Shown here one piece after another: positions 1-11,200 of a DNA stretch of 64,000 bases. The stretch comes from Camellia lanceoleosa (Eukaryota > Streptophyta > Magnoliopsida > Ericales > Theaceae), in assembly GCA_025200525.1 (NCBI GenBank), contig CM045763.1:61329018-61393017 (forward strand), given 5' to 3'. Made by a program: the position numbers and the translations under genes. The notes beneath the pieces were generated by a model. That model was not told the DNA's origin and did not search any database. It was given only the letters and a program-made list of their open reading frames with translations. How positions within the stretch are numbered: position 1 is the stretch's first letter; every line of letters starts with the position of its first letter.

Positions 1-576
1 CAGGCCATATGTACTGAATTATAGTCTCGGGCCATTCATTGGAATTGTCGCATGTAGCTATCAATTTTATTGGCATCGTTCATTTCTTATATGCATAGCT
101 CCTTACGTGCATTATTAAGTTCCTTGGCAGAATTTAATTAATTCCATTGGCATTGTTCAATTCTATTTCCAAATACGTGTAGTTCAATCATAACATTTTG
201 CATTTGGATATTTGAGTACTTAAATTGACTGCTTTAGAAACTCAATGTAGCATATTGTGGGTTTTCTTTCCGTGTCATGTTATCTGCTTTTTACTCTTAG
301 CTCACTGCTTTATTGGTTAAATTTTCTCTGAATTATGATATTTGTCTTCTTATTGATGGTTATTTTGCTGTGGTTTATGTTTTGGTTATGAATACTTCTT
401 CTGTTTACGCTAAATTGCTTTGGCTATTTTTTCACGTGATTTATGTGTGGTTGTAATTTATATAACTCAGTATAATCATTGGACTTGAAATTTTTTTAAT
501 TAAAAAATATATATATATTTTTCTATATAAAATTTGTCCTATTCACCTAACTTTAATTAACTCGGCATAGTCAGAC
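1..576. other. AT-rich non-coding DNA upstream of the transposase gene
   Basis: No open frame, repeat or element end is recognised here. It is AT-rich, with an AT run near 505-525, and ends at the ATG of the TNP2-like gene. It probably belongs to the 5' part of the CACTA element. No CACTA-type terminus was found in it. Confidence 0.5.
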
Positions 577-2781
577 ATGGACAAGTTTGGATTGCGTTAG
601 GTAGCACAGTTGATGGAAGGATAAGTCGGGCATATAATGATGGGGTAATATCATTTCTTCGTTTTGCAATGGCGGTTATCGACGAGATGGTAAAATTTTG
701 TGCCCTTGTCAAAAGTGTGTGAATGTTGTTCGTCAAAATTTTCAAATTGTTCAAATTCATTTGCTGCAACATGGGATTATTCCAACTTACACTATTTGGC
801 ACGTGCATGGGGAACCCCGTGAATCAAATGAGGCTTATCATCATGATATACCCGTTGAGGGCAATGAGGTTTTGGGAGGTATTGATGTCTTAGTGGAAGA
901 TCGAATAATAGGGGAATCAACTAATACAACTCAAGAGGAGAAGGTTCGCACTTTTGATAAATTATTGAATGATGCCAAACGTGAGGTGTACCCAGGTTGC
1001 ACAAATTACACTTTGTTAAAATTTGTCATCGAGATGCTTAATATGAAGGTAACAAACCATTGGAGTAATAAGTCAGTTGACATGATGCTAGAGTTTTTAA
1101 AAAAACTTTTACCGAAGGATAATTTGGTTCCAAAGTCAACTTATGAAGCTAAAAAAATACTACGTGAATTGGGTTTGTCATACGAGCTCATTGATGCTTG
1201 TGTAAACGATTGTGTGCTCTTTTGGAAGGGGAATGCAACACTAGATAAATGTCCAAATTGTAAGGCTTCAAGATACAAGACAAATCATGGTAGAGGTAAG
1301 AAGATCTCTCGTAAGGTTCTTCGATACTTTCCGTTAACACCGAGATTGAAAAGGTTGTACATGTCGAGGAAGAGAGCCGAGGATATGAAATGGTTCAAGG
1401 AAAAACGTCTAGATGACGGTGTATTGAGGCATCCTGTAGATAGTGATGAGTGGAAGGAATTCGATACACAACATCCTGAATTTGCCTTGGAGCCTCGAAA
1501 TGTGAGGCTAAGGTTGGCTACTGATGGTTTCAACCCTTTCGGAAATATGAATAACTCATATAGTTTGTGGCCTGTCGTACTCATTCCGTACAACTTGCCA
1601 CCGTGGTTGGCTATGAAGGACCCATTTTTCATGCTGTCATTACTTATTCCTGGTGAATCACAACCAGGAATTGATATTGATGTCTACCTGAGACCTTTAG
1701 TGGAAGAATTGAATGAATTATGGAAAAATGGTACATTAACCTATGGTGCCTCGACTGGTGAGACTTTCTGCATGCGTGCAGCTTTGCTGTGGACGATACA
1801 TGATTGGCCCGCATTTGGTGATATTTCTGGATGGAGAACAAAGGATCATTACTCTTGTTACACTTGCAATGATGAACCATATTTTGAATCTTTAAGAAGT
1901 AAGGCTGCGTACAGTAACCATCGATGCTACTTGCCTGATGACCACCCAGAAAGGCGAAAGAGTAGAACATATAATGGTAAGCATGAAAAACAGAAGAGAT
2001 CTTTGGTGATACTGATAGAAAAGATTGAAGAACAATTGGGTAGCGTAATGGGTGTCACATATGGAAAACATCCAAGCAACAAGAAAAGACCTCGTCAGAA
2101 CCCAAATTAGACAAAGGTAAGCATCTTGTATGAGCTACCGTATTGGAAGAAAAGGAGGCTTCGACACAACATTGATGTCATGCATGTGGAGAAGAACTTT
2201 AGTGAAAATATTTTTGGAATGATGTTGGGAATTGATGGGAAGAACAAGGATACAGATAAGGCACGAATGGATTTAGAAGATATGAATATAAGGAAAGAAT
2301 TGTGGCTGACAACAAATCCCGATGGATCATATGTGAAGTCGCGAGCCAGCTTCTCATTGACCTCTAAAGAGAGAGAGGGTTTCTTTGAATTCTTGAAATC
2401 AGTCAAGTATCCAGATGGGTACGCGGCAAACATTTCAAGATCAGTGAATGCAAAAAATGGTAGATTAATGAGATTGAAAAGCCACGACTGCCATGTACTT
2501 ATACAACGGATTCTTCCTATTGGGATGCGTGGTTACGTAGATAAAGAGATCAGTACAACACTTTTTGAGTTAGGTAGCTTCTTCCAAGATCTATGCTCAA
2601 GGACATTGAAACGAAGTGAAATGGAGAAATTAGAGGAACGTATAGTACTGATACTATGTAAGTTTGAAAAGATCTTTCCTCCAGCCTTCTTCGATGTGAT
2701 GGTTCATTTAGCCATTCACTTGCCACATGAGACTATTCTCGGAGGACCTGTGCAATATCGGTGGATGTACCCGATTGAAAG

Positions 2782-2862
2782 GTAATTTCTAAAATTGTAC
2801 TTTCAAATGAAAGGTATAGATTATGTTGTGTGCCTAACCATACTCCTAATTATCTCTTTAAG
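2782..2862 (+). other. Intron 1 of the TNP2-like gene
   Basis: An 81-bp GT-AG intron. Joining 2781 to 2863 turns the apparent stop at 2783-2785 into a continuous frame that runs into the conserved RARPEGSIAE segment. Confidence 0.85.
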
Positions 2863-3168
2863 GTTTCTCGGAGCTTTGAAAAAATTTGTCACCAATCGAG
2901 CTCGACCAGAAGGTTCTATTGCAGAGACTTACATTGTCAAAGAGTGCATTACTTTTTGCTCAATGTATCTTGAAGGGATTGAAACTGTGCATAATCGAGA
3001 TGCACAAAATGAAGATTATGGATTCCGTCGTGAAGGTTTGATAATATTCACCGAAATTGCTCGTTCTATTGGCCAAATCAGAAAGCATGTTGAGATGTCA
3101 CAGGAACTTCGTGATATTGCTCATTGGTTCTTATTATACAATAGCCCTGAGATAGAGAAGTATCTTCA

Positions 3169-3267
3169 GTATGTGTTTCTTATAATTATATATATTTTAA
3201 CAATTTTCATGTTATTAGTCATTAATAATAGTAGTATTTCACACATTAACCAAAACTATTTGAGTAG
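3169..3267 (+). other. Intron 2 of the TNP2-like gene
   Basis: A 99-bp GTATGT...TAG intron. It happens to be open in frame, but splicing restores the conserved join YLQEHKNLL, which the unspliced reading lacks. Confidence 0.8.
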
Positions 3268-3355
3268 GGAACACAAGAATTTGTTACAAATTCCCACTGG
3301 ACAAGATATAACTCACATACAACAGAAAGAATTTCCGAAGTGGTTCAAAGAGTAT

Positions 3356-3460
3356 GTAAGTCATTTTTAATATTCACAATTGCCCAAACACTATTAGGCT
3401 TGTATAAAATACAAACATTACTAACATAATTCAAGTGTTACACATTGCATGTGGATGTAG
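3356..3460 (+). other. Intron 3 of the TNP2-like gene
   Basis: A 105-bp GTAAGT...TAG intron in phase 0. It joins the WFKEY end of exon 3 to the DUF4216-like exon. The nearer AG at 3467-3468 would give the wrong frame, so 3460 is preferred. Confidence 0.75.
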
Positions 3461-4990
3461 ATAAATAGATTGAGAGTTGACGAGGCACCAGAAGCAACCG
3501 AAGAATTGTGGTCATTAGCGAATGGTCCTAATTTGCTAGTGAAAGAGTACTCAGGTTGTATAATCAATGGTGTAAGATTCCATACGAAGGAATTAGACAA
3601 TCGTCGTAAGAGTCAAAACAGTGGTGTGCTTACCGAAGGGGACTACAAGGGAGAGATGCACGAATTCTACGGTCACTTGTGCAATATTTGGGAATTTGAG
3701 TACATGTGTCAAAATAAAGTTGTTTTGTTTCAATGTGAATGGTACAACACCGGTAACACTGGTAGAAGTAGAACAGTACGAGATGACACATATTGCACAA
3801 GCATTGATGTCACAAGTCGATGGTATCAATCTGACCCTTTTATCTTGCCTAGTCAAGCTAAGCTAGTGTTTTACCTGAATGACACCAAATGGGGGCAACC
3901 TTGGCAAGTTGTGCAACGGGTCCAACATAGAGGTGTGTTTGATGTGCCAGAGGTTGGTGATGGAGAACCATCAGATCAACCAGAATTTAATGATGCATTC
4001 CAACAAGAAAACATTAACTCAGTTGTCCCGATCAACATTGAAGATATTATTCGATTTCATAGGGATGATATTGAAGCTGAGGTTATTTCAAATAAAACAA
4101 AGAGAGATGGTAGAGATGACGAAGAAGATGAAGAACTTGGCATACTTGATGATGATATGGATCCTGATATGGAACCTGATATGGATTATAATATGTAGTT
4201 TTTGTTTTTTTTAGGTTTCTATGTGGACATATGTTTTTAATGCATTACATGGTTATGCTATATTTTGTTGCGTCTCTTCAAGTAAAATTATGCTTTATAT
4301 TTTATGTTTTATTGTGCTTTATATTTTATGTTTTTAATGCATTACATGGTTATGTCCATAATTACACATCAACAAAATTACCCTACAACATAATGTTCCA
4401 TAATACATATATAATGTTTAAATATATAAAGTTGTTCATAATTCAGGTCCTCCAGAATGTGTGCTACCCCATTTGTTGCTATAGAGTATGTTAGGAACAC
4501 AAGGTCCTCCAAAATAAAGTAGAATAAAATCTATGTTGAAATTACTTTCCTGCTCAACCAAAACGTTCACAAATCACTCCAAACAAGATCTATGCATCAA
4601 ACAAGATGAAAGCTGTACAAGTATTCAGCATAATTGAAACAACTATTTAGTTAGAGTAATAAGAGGATAACATAAAATAATATCTGCAAAATTAAGCTTT
4701 AGTATATAAAGAACCTCAAAGTACCAGGATGGCAAAGGAAGACTACTTCTCATGCCCATGAATCTGAAGACAGGATAGGAAACAATCATAACTGGTAGAT
4801 TGACACAAAAATGATACAGCAGTAGGCAAGTAATACATTTCTCCCGAGCTTCAGGGGAGTTATTTTTTGGCTGCATTGGACCACAAATTAATAATAACAC
4901 CAATAAATATAAATCCAGGCAGTAACATGAGGTCGACCACAAAGTATACTGCTACAACAAAATATGTAGACAACTTTCAATTTTTAGTGT

Positions 4991-6940
4991 TATAGCGACC
5001 CCGGTCTTTTCCCATTTGATTATTGTATCCGGACTTAGGTTCCGTAGATTTTGTCATTGTATAATTGTTGTTGTCGCCCTTATTTTCTCTTTTTGAGTTA
5101 TAAGATGTGTTGGGCAGGTATGTTTCAGGTTGGTTGGGTTCGGAAACCAAGTGTTGCTGTCCAGTTTTTGGGTTGGTCGCTCGAGCGAGGATTTTGTGTC
5201 TTGTGGCTCAAGCCAGGGTTTCTTAGCTCGAGCGAGCGATTACGTCTAGTATAGACCTGAGAGCTGTATTTCTTGGCTCGAGCGAGCTTTCCTTTGCTCG
5301 AGCGAGTTTCGAGTCCTTAGCTCGAGCGAACATTCTGTCGCTCGAGCGTCCTTCTGGGTTGCAGACCTGAAGCATCGTATTGTTGGCTCGAGCGATATTT
5401 CCTTCGCTCGAACGAGTATTTCTTGTGTCTGGTCGCTCGAGCGACCAAGTCTTCGCTCGAGCGAGCCTGTCGGGTTTAAATAGGCAGCATCGGTTTTTAA
5501 AACACTTTTTCACCCTCTTTTTGATTCCAGAACCCAAGGTACGACTTCTCTCTCCCTCCACTCACCTTCTCTCTTAGGTATCATCTCCTTTTAGGGTGTT
5601 TCCACCCTAGGTTCTTTATTAAAAAGATAGAGTGAGTCAAGAGCTTTGTTTTAATCTGAGAGTTTGGCAGTTTGGAGCACTTTGAATTTTGGGTCGTCAT
5701 CTCCATCTTCTCCATTCGGGTTATTTACTTCGAGGTAGGGATTTCCTACTCCATATTATAGGTTTTGTTCTAAGTTCTAATACTTTGATATGTTGGGAGT
5801 TGTTTGGTAATTTTGGGAAAAACCCTAGTGGTTGAAATAAATTAAATTGTATAATTAATTTAGGAAAAAATATGGAATTGAGTTTAATTCATGGAATTGG
5901 GCAATTTAGTGATTTAATGGTGTAATTGGTTAGTTTAATTACTCACCTATGAAAATGTTAAATTTACATTTGTTGGTACATTTATTTCCTGTTTAGAAAT
6001 AACTGTTTTGGGTTATCGGTGGATGATAGTCGTGATTGTTGTAGACATTGCATGTGGATTAGGGAAAACTGAAACTAATCACCTTGGTTAAGTCATTGAT
6101 TTTGACTATTGAATTAATACAGAAAATACGTGTATTGATTGTGTGTTGCATATGCATTTTGTTTGGGAGAAGATAGGGGATGTACTCCACGGTTTAAGGG
6201 AAGATAGGGGATGGACCTCTAAACCGGATATTGTTTGAGAGGAGATAAGGGATGGACTCCATTAGCATCACTATTATGTGTGCTTATTGATTTATAGAAG
6301 TGTTTTTACATATTGTTGATACAGCACTAAAATATGTATCAAATGAGAAGTATGGAAGTGTTTTGATATGAGCCTTAGTCTCATTTGTTTTGTTGATAAA
6401 TGGAAGAAATGTTAATGTGATATGTAGTTCACTGTTATAGTCTGGCCAGGTTCTGAGCCATGTTGGTAAAAATGGAAAGTTAAATAAATAATGGAAAATG
6501 AAACTGATAATTGTGTTAACCATCTATTGAATGCTATTGCTTTATTCAATGCTTATATTTGGTTTAGTATCTTCCTACTGGGCTGTGGCTCACCCTATAT
6601 GGGAACATCATTTTCAGGTTCAGGTGATGTGCTACCTCCAAGGACTTAGCTTGGATGGATTTGGAGTTGAAGACTCTGTTTAGATTAGTTATTTGTTTTG
6701 TTTTAATTTGATGTTACATGTAAACTCAAGCCTAGGGCTTAATATGTAAATGAGTTAGTACTCATATTTTTGTGTACAAGTGTTGGCTTGGAAAGATGTA
6801 AGCCCGTAAGGCATTTACTTTCGTTATTATATGTAATGTCTTTTAATAAGATTACTCTAATGGATGAGATGATATTTGGTTTTCTTTTATCAATGCATGT
6901 TAATGTTATATATTATGGGTTTATTTTTGAGGGCGTAACA
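4991..6940. mobile_element. Solo LTR (1950 bp) inserted in the CACTA spacer
   Basis: The insertion is flanked by a perfect 5-bp target duplication AGTGT (4986-4990 and 6941-6945). The uninterrupted sequence can be read in the second spacer copy near 7930. The ends are TATAGCGACCCCGG and GAGGGCGTAACA. They match the TGTARCRACCC...GGGYGTRACA pattern of many plant LTRs, with the opening TG apparently mutated to TA. No primer site, gag or pol lies inside, so it is a solo LTR. It holds the CTCGAGCGA array (5180-5464) and imperfect repeats of GATAGGGGATGGAC near 6170-6260. Confidence 0.8.
5180..5464. repeat. Array of palindromic CTCGAGCGA motifs in 20-bp-spaced pairs
   Basis: Motif starts are 5180, 5207 (degenerate), 5227, 5277, 5297, 5321, 5341, 5387, 5407 (one mismatch), 5436 and 5456. 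Five successive pairs are exactly 20 bp apart. The pairs recur with a higher-order period of about 110-115 bp. Function is unknown; binding sites in the LTR promoter region are one possibility. The short frames across it are by-products of the repeat. Confidence 0.85.
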
Positions 6941-8272
6941 AGTGTTCATCCTCACTATCTCCAAAATTCTCCCCAACTGTAATTCTGACATAAATCTAAC
7001 TTGAACTAGGGACAGACCTATTGAAGACCAAAAGAGATACAAAAATTCCCTACTGTGCATTAATTTACAGATGGTTATGGTTATGCTATATTTTGTCATA
7101 CTTGATGATGATATGGATCCTGATATGGAATCTGATATGTAGTTTTTGTTTTTTTTAGGTTTCTATGTGGACATATGTTTTTAATGCATTACATGGTTAT
7201 GCTATATTTTGTTGCGTCTCTTCAAGTAAAATTATGCTTTATATTTTATGTTTTATTGTGCTTTATATTTTATGTTTTTAATGCATTACATAGTTATGTC
7301 CATAATTACACATCAACAAAATTACCCTACTACATAATGTTCCATAATACATATATAATGTTTAAATATATAAAGTTGTTCATAATTCAGGTCCTCCAGA
7401 ATGTGTGCTGCCCCATTTGTTGCTATAGAGTATGTTAGGAACACAAGGTCCTCCAGAATAAAGTAGAATAAAATCTGTGTTGAAATTACTTTCCTGCTCA
7501 GCCAAAACGTTCACAAATCACTCCAAACAAGATCTATGCATCAAACAAGATGAAAGTTGTACAAGTATTCAACATAATTGAAACAGCTATTTAGTTAGAG
7601 TAATAAGAGGATAACATAAAATAATATCTGCAAAATTAAGCTTTAGTATATAAAGAACCTCAAAGTACCAGGATGGCAAAGAAAGACTACTTCTCATGCC
7701 CATGAATCTGAAGACAGGATAGGAAACAATCATAACTGGTAGATTGACACAAAAATGATACAGCAGTAGGCAAGTAATACATTTCTCCTGAGCTTCAAGG
7801 GAGTTATTTTTTGGCTGCATTGGACCACAGATTAATAATAACACCAATAAATATAGATCCAGGCAATAACATGAGGTCGACCACAAAGTATACTGCTACA
7901 ACAAAATATGTAGACAACTTTCAATTTTTAGTATTTATCCTCAATATCTCCAAAATTCCCCCCAACTGTAATTCTGACATAAATCTAACTTGAACTAGGG
8001 AGAGACCTATTGAAGACCAAAAGAGATACAAAAATTCCCTGCTGTGCATTAATTTATAGATGGTTATGGTTATGCTATATTTTGTCATACTTGATGATGA
8101 TATGGATCCTGATATGGATTATAATATGTAGTTTTTGTTTTTTTTAGGTTTCTATGTGGACATATGTTTTTAATGCATTACATGGTTAGGCTATATTTTG
8201 TTGCGTCTCTTCAAGTTAAATTATGCTTTATATTTTATGTTTTATTGTGATTTATGCCTTCTAGTTACCAAA

Positions 8273-11200
8273 ATGGCAAAAGGGGAGAAACAATGGATCA
8301 AACCAGGTTTTCTAGCGAAAAAGAAGCGAACAGGGTACGAAATGGAAAGATATAATACAATCAAGAAGAATAATAAGAAAATGGATGCTCTACAATTGAA
8401 GCGTATAGCAGCTTCTTTGATGGGTTCTACTCAGCCCAATCGTGTTAATCAGAAGGGAAAGAACATTAGGGTAGATGATGATGACTACATACCGTCAGAT
8501 CATGAGGATGACACTGATGCTGAGTCCTTTGAAAGTGTTGACGATGAGGTACTATATGTATGGCCATTCATTTTTTTTATTATGTCGCCGATAGCTATAT
8601 ATTTGTTAATGATGCTTTGTTAATTCTATCTTTATATTTCCGTATACTTTATTGGATGAATAAGTCATAAAATAAAACTAGAAAATATACATCCTACATA
8701 TAACAATATGCATACCAAAACAAAGCTAAAGGAAAAAAAAACCTCCTGCAGAAGCCGTAGGAGTAAGTTAGCTGGAACACAAATGTATAACGAAATAAGA
8801 CATAATTTGACCATGTTGGAAACACCAATACTAGGATTAGTGCATGTGTGCAGCCTGGCCCTCATAATTTCAATAAAACACATGCCAAACACATTTGGGC
8901 CCTTTGGGGAATCACGTTTGAAACACTTAAAAACACATTTGGGCCCAAAAGCAATTCTGTGTTGGAGTTTGCCAATACATAATTGCATTTGCTAAACATG
9001 TCCCAATGCAGAAACCCATGCCAAATGTTATTATCCATGTTTGGAATCTCTGCCAATTATGCCTCTCATTTTTAGTTTTAAAAAAAATGGAAAAAAATAG
9101 ACATGTGCATGCAGCTACCAGGACTTGACCTTCACCAGCTCTGTGGGATCAAGCCTCAACATCCATTATCGACTTAAATATTTTCAAACTGTACAATATA
9201 TTTATATAATCCATCCATACAAATGAAACATTTTTTTGCTTTGTTTTATTTTTTATATTCTGATATACTTCCATGAATCAAATAAATGTTAAAATAAACA
9301 CAAGCAAACATACACAACTATATATATGTGTGTGTGTGTGTGTGTGCGCGCGAGCGCGAGGCATATGCCTATCTAGTCATTTTTACACATTTAAAAGCAC
9401 AAAAAATACATATTTTATAGTAGATTGTTATTTGGTTGAAATTTTTATGTATCTAATTTATAATCAAATATTATATTGCTATAAAATAGATAAATGACTT
9501 GGCATTCCATAAACCAAATGGTCAGATAGTCACTATTGACAACTACTAAGACTTTTGAACATGGCATCCAAAGAAAACCAACTATGCATAAGCCAAAGCT
9601 ATCTCAAAGGGGCCCATAAGCAATCTTCTTTTCCCAATTTTATTTGACAGATTAATATAAATATTTAAAAAACCAATATTTGAGTTGATCAAACAAAAGA
9701 TAATAATAAAGTCGGCAAAGTACCTGTATTGTATTTAGACCAGAAAATGGACATTTTAGTTGCTATGGAGGACTCTGAGGATCCAGCTGCCCACTGCAAT
9801 AACTGGAAGGAACAGCAGAGAGTTCCTACCTTCCTTTCCACTCCTCACCAGGCTTGAGTGTTATTGATTTTTCCACTACAGCAGTCTCCATGCACAGCAT
9901 GTGCTTATATTCGTCATCTTTGAAATCAGCCATGGCTTTCTCCATGCACAACACCCTTTACCTGACCATTTTAAAAATATTCAAAGCAACCACTTGTCAT
10001 GACCAGTCCTGGGAAGAAAAGGAGTGGACTGGATCAGATTACAAATATCAACAGTGGCCTTGATGAGTTTCCATATTCATATCTTTACTTATCCATTTTT
10101 ATGTATGTATTGTTTATGCTTTTGTATTATGTTTTTTAGGGCTTACCAATGCCACCAAAACGATTGGTGCAGTCAGCTCTTCAACCTTCGCACGAGGCAA
10201 TTGTTGCTCCAAATAGGGATTTACATGACAATGTGGATACCCAACACTCACAGCCACTTGATGTCGATATAGAGGCACCGAGGGAGGTAGCCCCCTAATC
10301 TAGTGTTGGTAAGATACTGAATTTTACTAAGCTAAAGAAATTCTCTGTTTTTAATGTAATTCTATGGTGCAAAAAAATTCATGCAATTTGTTTCATAGGG
10401 TTTTTTTTTTTTTGGAGGGGGGGGCTGTAAAAAGTGCTCGGGTATACCCTAGTTTAACTCTTGTAAGTTTTGTTTTGTTCATACATACATACATGTTACC
10501 TTCTGTCAAAATGTCTACTTATTCACTTGTGTTATAGTACATGATTAACAATTATTTAATTTTTTTAAACTATCAAGACTGTTCAATTTTAAACTAAAAT
10601 ATCATTTCTAGGTTCTTATATAGTTACTTCTTTGTTCTTCTCTGTTAGTACCACTTTCTTCTATACTCTTTGTTTGTCCTCAGCATAAGGCCAAAAAATT
10701 ATGCAATTTGTAGGTAAAGTCCAGTGGTGATGAAGTGTTTTTTTATTTTTATTTTTTTTAAGGATTTTCTTTGTTTGGTAGCTGAGAAAATGTGAGAAAG
10801 AGGGGAAATAGAAAATAAAATAAAATGTTGTCCTTTTGTGCCATCATGCTACTGCGGTTTCTAAGAGAGTGAAAACCTTTCCAATAGTTTCCATTGTGCT
10901 TAATTGGGTGAAAATACCTGTCTGTCTCTGTCTATGAAGTTGTGGAATTAGTTATTGAAGAATCTGAGGACCAAAATTTTGATTTCATTTCTTTGCTCAT
11001 ACTGAATTTTTTTAAGGAGAAATTGTTGGGCTTTTTACGTGAATTGCTTGTTGGGTTGCTTCGTTTGTGATGAGGATTTACCGGGTGGTAATGACTTAAT
11101 GCACTTGAGGATTTTGCTAACTGAAGAACTGGACCTCGAAATTTTCCGGACTTCAATCTTTAATTGTTGCCTTGCCTTTGTTGTACTACACTGTAATACA

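Larger units (their letters stand above)
577..4198 (+). pseudogene. TNP2-type CACTA transposase (TnpD-like), four exons, broken
   Basis: This is the transposase that would cut and join CACTA ends in the nucleus. Exons by splice logic are 577-2781, 2863-3168, 3268-3355 and 3461-4198. All three introns (81, 99 and 105 bp) are GT-AG and keep the frame. Domains in order: an N-terminal transposase-associated cysteine motif (CPCQKC near 702), the Tnp2 core (about 960-2070, with GWRTKDHYSCYTCND near 1830), a DUF4218-like part (2120-2780, with RHNIDVMHVEKN) continuing as RARPEGSIAE after intron 1, and a DUF4216-like C-terminus (APEATEELWSLANGP, then CEWYN), ending in a very acidic tail. Lesions: a base appears lost near 586-588, the frame changes again near 685-697, and there is an in-frame TAG at 2108-2110 just before the DUF4218 part. 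The total of about 1100 codons fits the family. The assignment is firm; exact 5' lesions are inferred from family knowledge. Confidence 0.9.
4141..8270 (+). repeat. Tandemly duplicated spacer between the two CACTA genes, about 2.2 copies
   Basis: A unit of about 990-1000 bp begins with the last codons of the TNP2 gene. It starts at 4141, 7098 and 8087 with the same CATACTTGATGATGATATGG. The first copy is interrupted by the solo LTR at 4991-6940. Once that and its target duplication are removed, the first two units are both about 1 kb. The third copy runs only about 170 bp before passing into the TnpA-like gene. Copies 1 and 2 differ by scattered substitutions. The short frames inside them, for example 4231-4494 and 7175-7438, are repeats of each other and not genes. 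Confidence 0.85.

Noticed and set aside
2795..3370. Single 191-codon protein read straight through
   Set aside because: It includes parts of two introns; splicing restores conserved transposase joins, so it is not a separate gene.
5051..5577. Several short open frames across the CTCGAGCGA array on both strands
   Set aside because: They are by-products of the motif repeat inside a non-coding LTR.
4231..7886. Pairs of similar small proteins (87 and 99 codons) on opposite strands
   Set aside because: They are copies of one another only because the spacer is duplicated; no domain or conserved start.
8708..8995. 95-codon frame in the first intron of the TnpA-like gene
   Set aside because: An opposite-strand frame is equally open, no domain is seen, and it lies between well-supported exons.
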